Assembly: GCA_029250305.1 (NCBI GenBank)
Contig: JAQXFM010000277.1
Span: 1 to 10,174, forward strand
DNA length: 10,174 nt
Source of the DNA: Candidatus Poseidoniaceae archaeon
Lineage (GTDB): Archaea; Thermoplasmatota; Poseidoniia; Poseidoniales; Poseidoniaceae
Direction: 5' to 3'
Positions 5,869 through 10,174 of the stretch are shown piece by piece (within the stretch, counting starts at the first letter, position 1; every line of letters starts with the position of its first letter). The notes under the pieces were generated by a model. That model searched no databases. It was not told where the DNA came from and was given only the letters and a program-made list of their open reading frames with translations. The translations under genes were made by a program, and so were the position numbers.

Positions 5869-6408
5869 TCATTGACTCATCCAGAAATTATGTGTGTGAG
5901 TCACAGGCCCGCTTATTGATTTATCAGCGATGTATCGAAGGTTTTCCTCTTGTTCGGTGACGATGTCACCGTTCATGATGGTCAACTGAATGCGACACCC
6001 TTCGCTGCAAATGTCGGCTCCATTTTCGCTGAAGGTAATCAGTTCATCAGCGTTCCATACGCCGTCTTCAACAGATTCTGTGATGAGGCAATCACCGGGT
6101 GAATCTGAAGCGAGCCTGCATTCGAATGTGGGGCTGCTTTCGTTCTCAACATCGCCAACGATCATCCGGAACCTGTAATGTTCGCCTCCGTCCTGTGCCG
6201 CCGTGCCATCATTGAACTTAATCGGCGATGTGCTGTTGATGAGGATCAATTGGACAATCATATCATCCACCTCTTCTGTTCCTGTACCAAGTGTGTCGAG
6301 GTCATATGTCCCCTCATGAACACCGCCGAACGGTAGCAGGTCGCTTACACATCCAGCAAACACCATCGATGCAATCATCAACGTCATTGTCAAATTCTTC
6401 ACAGTCAT
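5869..6408 (-). CDS. Small lipoprotein of unknown function
   Basis: The 179-residue product starts with a lysine, a hydrophobic run (6-16) and a lipobox ending VFAGC, with C20 as the lipid-attachment cysteine, so it should be anchored on the outer face of the membrane. The mature part is acidic and predicted mostly beta. It contains four further cysteines (C97, C107, C134, C138) arranged as CRLASDSPGDC and CSEGC, which probably form disulfides. The stretches VQLILINSTSPIKFND (52-67) and WNADELITFSENGADIC (118-134) recall the beta domains of marine archaeal pilin- or archaellin-like proteins. However, the lipobox argues against a pilin, and this resemblance is an impression, not a match. The start has GGGAG five bases upstream. 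It is divergent from the pentapeptide lipoprotein gene. Confidence 0.85.
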   Translation of the reverse strand: MTVKNLTMTLMIASMVFAGCVSDLLPFGGVHEGTYDLDTLGTGTEEVDDMIVQLILINSTSPIKFNDGTAAQDGGEHYRFRMIVGDVENESSPTFECRLASDSPGDCLITESVEDGVWNADELITFSENGADICSEGCRIQLTIMNGDIVTEQEENLRYIADKSISGPVTHTHNFWMSQ

Positions 6409-6498
6409 ATTTCTCCCTGGTGAAACGCTGGATTAGTCTTTTCGATTTGATTCACGACCCGTGACACAATCCATCACCCCTTGCTGCAATTCAAACCA

Positions 6499-6513
6499 CG
6501 GCCCCTTTGGCCG
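6499..6513. repeat. GC-rich dyad in the divergent lipoprotein intergenic region
   Basis: CGGCC (6499-6503) and GGCCG (6509-6513) form a perfect short inverted repeat with the 5-base spacer CCTTT. It lies midway in the 189-base gap between two divergent lipoprotein genes. It could be an operator for either, or a leader hairpin if the minus-strand transcript starts far upstream. Chance cannot be excluded for a 5-base arm. Confidence 0.25.
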
Positions 6514-6551
6514 CCTGTCTATGCAGATGCTCAACCCTTTTTGTTTCCAAA

Positions 6552-6590
6552 TTATATTGCCAAGAGTTTCATGTAGGTCGTTCACGAGGT
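6552..6590 (+). promoter_or_regulatory. Promoter and ribosome binding site of the pentapeptide lipoprotein gene
   Basis: The TATA-like TTATAT (6552-6557) lies in an AT-rich patch and would start transcription near 6580. GAGGT (6586-6590) follows, seven bases before the ATG at 6598, which is good Shine-Dalgarno spacing and fixes the start. Confidence 0.5.
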
Positions 6591-6597
6591 TGATTGC

Positions 6598-7518
6598 ATG
6601 GTTCGAATCACAGCGTTGATGTTGACTGTTTTGTTTGTCATGTTGCCTCTCGCAGGCTGCTTGTCGAACGACGAAAGAGAGGATGTAGGTGACGAGGATA
6701 CGAACACTCTCGACGCCGTCACAAGGTTGGAAATGCAGATCGAAGACAGGAATCGGCAAATCGAAACGCTTGAGGCAATCCAACGGGATTACGAGCGTGA
6801 TGTTGCGCTCATGGCCGATGTGTTTCGAACCAATTTGAGCGATCGTGCTCTCACTGGATTGAACCTCTCGGGCGTAGATCTCAGCCACGCCATCTTGCGC
6901 GGTGTGAACTTGTCACATACCAATTTGAGCGGTGCCGACTTGACGGGCGCAGACCTCAGGTTTGCAATTTTGAACCATACAGACTTGAGAGGAGCGGTGT
7001 TGACAGGCGTGAAAACGGGGGGCATGGTTGGATGCGAAACTACCCTTCTATCCAGCGGTACTTGTATGCATGGCGTGATAATTTCTTGGCAGGGTGTGGA
7101 TCTAAGCGGCGTCGACCTTTCGGGTCTTGATTTGAGCGGAAAGAATTTCCATGACGGGATTTATGTAGGCACGAATTTCACTCAAGGTGTGCTTTACGGA
7201 GCGTACTTTTACGGCGCAAACCTCGAGAATGCTGTCTTTGATGGAGCCAACCTCAACGGTGCCTACTTCACCGATGGGGGTCGTTTGACGAACGCAAGTT
7301 TAGTCGATGCAAACCTGCGTTATACTCACTTTTACAGGGCTGATTTAACGGGTGCCAACTTGACCGGGGCGGACCTGACAGACGCTGACTTTCGCCAGGC
7401 CAACTTGGACTACGTCATTTGGGGGAATACGATTTGTCCAGACGGAACCGTTTCCGATGATAACGGGGGGACATGTGAGAACAACCTGATTGAACCGGTC
7501 CAGTATCCCGATGAATGA
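6598..7518 (+). CDS. Pentapeptide-repeat lipoprotein with an N-terminal coiled coil
   Basis: The product has 306 residues. A lipobox signal peptide ends LAGC with C21 as the lipidated residue. An acidic linker (22-37) leads to a probable coiled coil (about 38-72, RLEMQIEDRNRQIETLEAI). Two blocks of A(D/N)LXX repeats then follow, at about 78-138 and 166-275 (for example LSGADLTGADL, LTGANLTGADLTDADF). Such repeats fold as a right-handed square beta-helix. The blocks are separated by a 27-residue insert (139-165) with C146 and C156, probably a disulfide loop. The tail (WGNTICPDGT, then CENNL, with C280 and C293) looks like a capping loop. The protein should sit on the outer membrane face, held away by the coiled coil. 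Pentapeptide proteins have varied roles, such as scaffolds and DNA mimics, and none can be assigned here; surface location makes gyrase protection unlikely. Confidence 0.93.
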   Translation: MVRITALMLTVLFVMLPLAGCLSNDEREDVGDEDTNTLDAVTRLEMQIEDRNRQIETLEAIQRDYERDVALMADVFRTNLSDRALTGLNLSGVDLSHAILRGVNLSHTNLSGADLTGADLRFAILNHTDLRGAVLTGVKTGGMVGCETTLLSSGTCMHGVIISWQGVDLSGVDLSGLDLSGKNFHDGIYVGTNFTQGVLYGAYFYGANLENAVFDGANLNGAYFTDGGRLTNASLVDANLRYTHFYRADLTGANLTGADLTDADFRQANLDYVIWGNTICPDGTVSDDNGGTCENNLIEPVQYPDE

Positions 7519-7588
7519 ACTCGGTCACAGTTGTTGAACGAGGGAACCCCTTGCGCTTGGCTGGTCGTTCCCACACTGTTCATCTTCG

Positions 7589-7595
7589 TTTTTTT
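7589..7595 (+). terminator. Oligo-T tract, candidate terminator of the pentapeptide gene
   Basis: Seven consecutive T residues lie about 70 bases after the pentapeptide gene's stop and before the next promoter. Archaeal RNA polymerase can terminate at such U-runs without a hairpin. No stable stem precedes it. Confidence 0.4.
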
Positions 7596-7638
7596 CGAAC
7601 AATGTTGCTCTGTCACCAAGGTCAACGTTCATGAAACG

Positions 7639-7660
7639 TATAAACCAAGTTCACGGGTGG
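7639..7660 (+). promoter_or_regulatory. TATA box and GGGTGG site for the two-gene membrane-protein operon
   Basis: TATAAA (7639-7644), preceded by the purine-rich GAAACG, is centred 26 bases before the ATG at 7668, the spacing expected for an archaeal leaderless transcript. GGGTGG (7655-7660) lies seven bases before the same ATG and resembles a ribosome site. The identical hexamer also precedes the next gene's ATG. Leaderless and led initiation cannot be told apart here. Confidence 0.55.
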
Positions 7661-7667
7661 CATTGTC

Positions 7668-8537
7668 ATGGACAACTTCGAGTATCTCACCGTCTCGTAT
7701 GTTCTCATTACCGGCATCGGGATGTCTCGGTTGTTTGTATCGCTGGGAACGATTGTCGAAGAGAGAGCCGTCTTGGAAGGCGAAGATCGGCCGCAGTTTC
7801 ACTGGATGTTGACGACGTGGATTCTGTTGCTCATAGCCATTATCTCGTTGTCTTGGCATGCCTTCTACAAGTGGAACCTTGCGTATGAAGATCCGCAATC
7901 CCAACTTTCCCCATTCTCCACCCTCGCCTTGACGTTGCTTGCTGGTTGCTTCTACATTCTCATGGAATTGCTGTCTCCCGAAGCTTCCGAAGATGGGAAA
8001 ATCGACATGGAACGCCACTTTCTATTGATTCGTCCACACATTGCACGCTGGGTGACTGCTTCGATGCTGGCCATGATTTTAGTCTTCTTGACATTCAGTC
8101 ACGATGTCACAGGGAGTTTCACTGAAGTGTATCGCACCAGTACCGCAGCACAACTCGGTTTGGTCGTGAACATTGGTTGGATTCTCCTGGTCACACCGTT
8201 GTACTTACCTGCCCAGCAATGGCGAGATTTAGCGGTGGTGTTGACCGGTTTTGGAATGGTCGTGGGCATGACATTGGGTACGCCAAGCTACTCCTTGATT
8301 CAGGACGATCCCGATCTTGACGGTGTCCTCAACAACGATCTTTGTGAGGATTCAGACCTCTGGTTTTGGGAAGAAGTGAATCAATTTGGATGCTCCTTTT
8401 CCCAGTTAGACATGAACAGCAACGGTGTGATTGATGACGACAGTGATGGTGTGTACGATCGATTTGATGATTGCCCGAACACTGCAGCAGGAGATACTGT
8501 TAATGACGATGGATGCTCCATTCCGACGGGTGGTTAG
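7668..8537 (+). CDS. Six-span membrane protein with a thrombospondin type-3-like calcium-binding tail
   Basis: The product has 289 residues and no family I recognise for the membrane part. Hydrophobic spans lie at about 6-27, 47-66, 83-102, 127-144, 160-181 and 186-205. The remaining 80 residues are hydrophilic and Asp/Asn-rich: DDPDLDGVLNNDLCEDSD (213-230), then a tryptophan/cysteine linker (231-246), then DMNSNGVIDDDSDGVYDRFDDCP (split here as 248-258 and 259-270) and NDDGC (279-283). These match the DxDxDGxxDxxDxCP pattern of thrombospondin type-3 repeats, which bind calcium outside cells. With six spans the tail and N-terminus lie on one side, so both are probably external. Cysteines 226, 242, 269 and 283 could pair. 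The stop codon abuts the next gene's ATG, so the two are co-translated and may act together. Confidence 0.88.
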   Translation: MDNFEYLTVSYVLITGIGMSRLFVSLGTIVEERAVLEGEDRPQFHWMLTTWILLLIAIISLSWHAFYKWNLAYEDPQSQLSPFSTLALTLLAGCFYILMELLSPEASEDGKIDMERHFLLIRPHIARWVTASMLAMILVFLTFSHDVTGSFTEVYRTSTAAQLGLVVNIGWILLVTPLYLPAQQWRDLAVVLTGFGMVVGMTLGTPSYSLIQDDPDLDGVLNNDLCEDSDLWFWEEVNQFGCSFSQLDMNSNGVIDDDSDGVYDRFDDCPNTAAGDTVNDDGCSIPTGG

Positions 8538-9239
8538 ATGGACGTAGGTGATGTATTTCTCTTTCTCCACATCGTTTGTGGCAGCCTCGCTCTTCTGACG
8601 GCAGGTCTTGCCTTCATGACACAAAAAGGTCCTAAATTTCACGCAAAAGTCGGGCGTTTTTACGCCCTTGCTATGATGGGCGTCGGTCTTACTGCGGGTG
8701 GATTGTGGTTGTTGGGCAGTACAGATTTCCTTCTTTTTGTGGCCTTTTTTTCAACCTACATGGTTCTCGTCGGTTGGAGGCTCGGGCACAACAGGAAAGG
8801 AGCGGTGGCAAAGGTCGATCAGTTCCTTATTGGCATGGGCGCCGTTGGCACGATTGGCCTTCTCGTCATCTCGATTGACATTGCATTCCTTGGGAGTGGC
8901 CCTTGGGACGAAGGAGCAAGTTTCGCCATTGTACCATTCGTGTTTGCATGTATCTGTGGCGCACTGACCTACTTCCAACGCCTTTCTTTGGGGAACGGCG
9001 TTGCTCCCCGTGGCAAGGACCGAATCAGACTTCATGGCCTCTTTATGGGCGCAGGTACCATTTCAACCGTCACAGCCTTCTCGGTGACGGCGATCAGTGG
9101 CGGGATTGTCATCTGGCTTTTGCCAACCGTGATTGGAACGCCGTTGATTGGATGGAATCTATCGGGCCTTCGAAGTGGGCGCGTACAAATCCCAAACGGT
9201 TCAGAATCTGCCGAGATCGCTCTCGATTCTCTTTCGTGA
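8538..9239 (+). CDS. DUF2306-like multi-span membrane protein
   Basis: The product has 233 residues with about seven hydrophobic spans (near 6-27, 43-60, 63-80, 97-118, 127-146, 165-186 and 188-205). The N-terminal pattern is LHIVCGSLALLTAGLAF, followed by QKGPKFHAKVGRFYALAM (29-46). It resembles the DUF2306 family signature of an early helix with histidine, then a loop of the form KGxxxHxxxGRxY entering the second helix. Histidines 11, 35, 84 and 166 are candidates for cofactor or metal binding near the membrane faces; the family's biochemical role is not known to me. The ATG directly follows the TAG of the preceding gene with GGGTGG four bases upstream, indicating translational coupling. 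The tail is short, polar and probably cytoplasmic. Confidence 0.82.
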   Translation: MDVGDVFLFLHIVCGSLALLTAGLAFMTQKGPKFHAKVGRFYALAMMGVGLTAGGLWLLGSTDFLLFVAFFSTYMVLVGWRLGHNRKGAVAKVDQFLIGMGAVGTIGLLVISIDIAFLGSGPWDEGASFAIVPFVFACICGALTYFQRLSLGNGVAPRGKDRIRLHGLFMGAGTISTVTAFSVTAISGGIVIWLLPTVIGTPLIGWNLSGLRSGRVQIPNGSESAEIALDSLS

Positions 9240-9343
9240 GATGCATGTCGGAGCGGTAACAACTGTAATGGCCAGCGTAACATCCATTCCACTCAACCTT
9301 CACTTGCCGTTCTGTGCAGCAGGATTGATCCAAGAAGGACTCT

Positions 9344-10021
9344 TTATTCATTCGCTAATTCTACATTCATCATGGTGAATTGTGCGCCAAGAACTCCAAG
9401 TAGTAAAATTGCAAAGACGGTCGGACGAGGGAAACCAAACTCTCCAAACCCGATAAGTAAACCAATTTCCATCACGATCAATCCTGCCACATAACAGACC
9501 AATGCTACCAATGATGTGTGCCATCGGTACGTGTAAGAACGGTATGCCATTTCCTGACCAACTTCGAGTGCTCCAGAATCTTCCATGTGAATGACGACTC
9601 TGAACACCAAATGTGCAATTTGTACAACGATTGCAATGAGGATGAAAATCATGAATATGATGCCAAACATAGCCAGGAAAGAATCTTCTTCAAAGAAATT
9701 AAACCACCCGCTTTTAGCACTGAATCCAAAGAAGGATACTTCCAAGCCAAATGGACCAGCACTTAGAACGTCCTCAAAGACAATTGAAATCCAACCTGTG
9801 AATGCACCAATGAGCAACATCAATCCTCCTGCGCCATGGAGGGCATGCGAAGCAAGCTTGCTACCACTCATTGGCTCAGAATACACATCTTCCCTCCCTC
9901 TCGCTTGCGGTGTTTCCCCCCACTCAAATTCTCCTTCACAGTACGGACATTGGAATTCACCAAATGCATCATCATCCAATTCAATTTCTTCTTCACAATG
10001 AGGACATTGAATTAGAACCAT
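9344..10021 (-). CDS. Zinc-ribbon membrane protein of unknown function
   Basis: The 225-residue product starts with a treble-clef/rubredoxin-type zinc ribbon: C6-P-H-C9 and C25-P-Y-C28 within an acidic stretch, a common small metal-binding module. A polar linker (35-58) leads to about four membrane spans (near 61-82, 114-142, 171-192 and 201-218). The loop between spans one and two is rich in Phe and Gly and contains an FFEEDSF motif. The ribbon should be cytoplasmic. Nothing in the membrane part is recognised. AGGA lies six bases before the ATG, and a TATA-like GTTTAATC (10061-10068, minus strand) would give a leader of about 18 bases. It is convergent with the DUF2306-like gene, with 104 bases between them in which I see no structure or gene. 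Confidence 0.85.
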   Translation of the reverse strand: MVLIQCPHCEEEIELDDDAFGEFQCPYCEGEFEWGETPQARGREDVYSEPMSGSKLASHALHGAGGLMLLIGAFTGWISIVFEDVLSAGPFGLEVSFFGFSAKSGWFNFFEEDSFLAMFGIIFMIFILIAIVVQIAHLVFRVVIHMEDSGALEVGQEMAYRSYTYRWHTSLVALVCYVAGLIVMEIGLLIGFGEFGFPRPTVFAILLLGVLGAQFTMMNVELANE

Positions 10022-10174
10022 ACTGTATCCTGAAACTGCGAGATGATAAGAGTTGAGCCGGATTAAACGTTTTATGAGTAAATCAATGGGTTTCTGCTTG
10101 AGCCCATTAGTTTGTTGAATCCTAACTTATCGGGTTGCAGTACGCCCTTTCATAGGCTAGCGTAGTTGATGGAT
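10022..10174. other. Intergenic region with promoter elements and one hairpin
   Basis: No convincing reading frame enters or leaves this end. It holds the probable promoter of the zinc-ribbon gene (10061-10068) and a hairpin: AATGGGTT (10085-10092) pairs with AGCCCATT (10101-10108) over an 8-base loop, with one G-U pair. The hairpin could end a neighbouring transcript or serve as an operator. Confidence 0.4.

Noticed and set aside
5869..6408. Small lipoprotein as an archaellin or type IV pilin
   Set aside because: It has a lipobox with cysteine in place of a class III signal peptide and lacks the long hydrophobic N-terminal helix that follows in pilins; only the beta-domain style is similar.
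6433..6888. Minus-strand open frame of 151 codons
   Set aside because: It overlaps the start of the pentapeptide lipoprotein gene on the opposite strand and its promoter, and its translation shows no domain.
6598..7518. Pentapeptide protein as a Qnr-like gyrase-protection factor
   Set aside because: The lipobox signal places it outside the membrane, and the coiled coil and cysteine loops are unlike Qnr or MfpA proteins.
7629..8018. Minus-strand open frame of 129 codons
   Set aside because: It is antisense to a clear membrane-protein gene; its Arg/Gln-rich composition is typical of a shadow frame.
10150..10174. Possible 5' half of a tRNA (GCTAGCG followed by TAGTTGATGGAT)
   Set aside because: The D-arm is one base short of the usual pattern and the rest would lie outside the window, so it cannot be supported.

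Overview
The window most probably comes from an uncultured marine planktonic archaeon of the Marine Group II type (Poseidoniales, Thermoplasmatota). This is an inference from style, since no rRNA or marker gene is present. The supporting features are archaeal TATA-like boxes at plausible distances from starts, short genes with GGTG/GAGG-type ribosome sites, several lipobox or signal-peptide surface proteins, a pentapeptide-repeat lipoprotein, an aspartate-rich thrombospondin type-3-like tail on a membrane protein, and a zinc-ribbon membrane protein. These sit beside clearly bacterial-type metabolic genes (ThyA, DHFR, PlsC). GC content is moderate throughout.

Layout: (1) 1-2750, minus strand: an apparent four-gene operon read from right to left, consisting of a PlsC-type acyltransferase, an unrecognised 227-residue protein, thymidylate synthase (thyA) and dihydrofolate reductase (folA). 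The folA reading frame keeps only its N-terminal half. It then continues in frame, to the window edge, into a membrane segment that looks like a eukaryotic anoctamin/TMEM16 protein; this is either an assembly chimera or a remarkable fusion. (2) 2881-4110, plus: a secreted protein of unknown function with one C-terminal membrane anchor. (3) 4188-5752: a divergent pair made of an HxlR/DUF24 winged-helix regulator (minus) and an MDR-family quinone oxidoreductase-like enzyme (plus), separated by a short AT-rich region with repeats that may be the operator. (4) 5869-7518: two divergent lipoprotein genes, one small and cysteine-bearing (minus) and one pentapeptide-repeat (plus). (5) 7668-9239, plus: two abutting membrane-protein genes (stop TAG directly followed by ATG), the second resembling DUF2306. 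(6) 9344-10021, minus: a membrane protein with an N-terminal zinc ribbon. (7) 10022-10174: noncoding as far as can be seen, with one hairpin.

ThyA and DHFR work together: ThyA makes dTMP and dihydrofolate from methylene-tetrahydrofolate, and DHFR recycles the dihydrofolate. The HxlR regulator probably controls the neighbouring oxidoreductase in response to electrophile or quinone stress. The remaining genes are largely cell-envelope proteins whose roles cannot be read from sequence. I saw no tRNA, rRNA, CRISPR array, insertion sequence or phage gene. The strongest candidates for something undescribed are the DHFR/anoctamin junction, the bacterial-type acyltransferase in an apparent archaeon, and the HxlR-quinone reductase redox switch.
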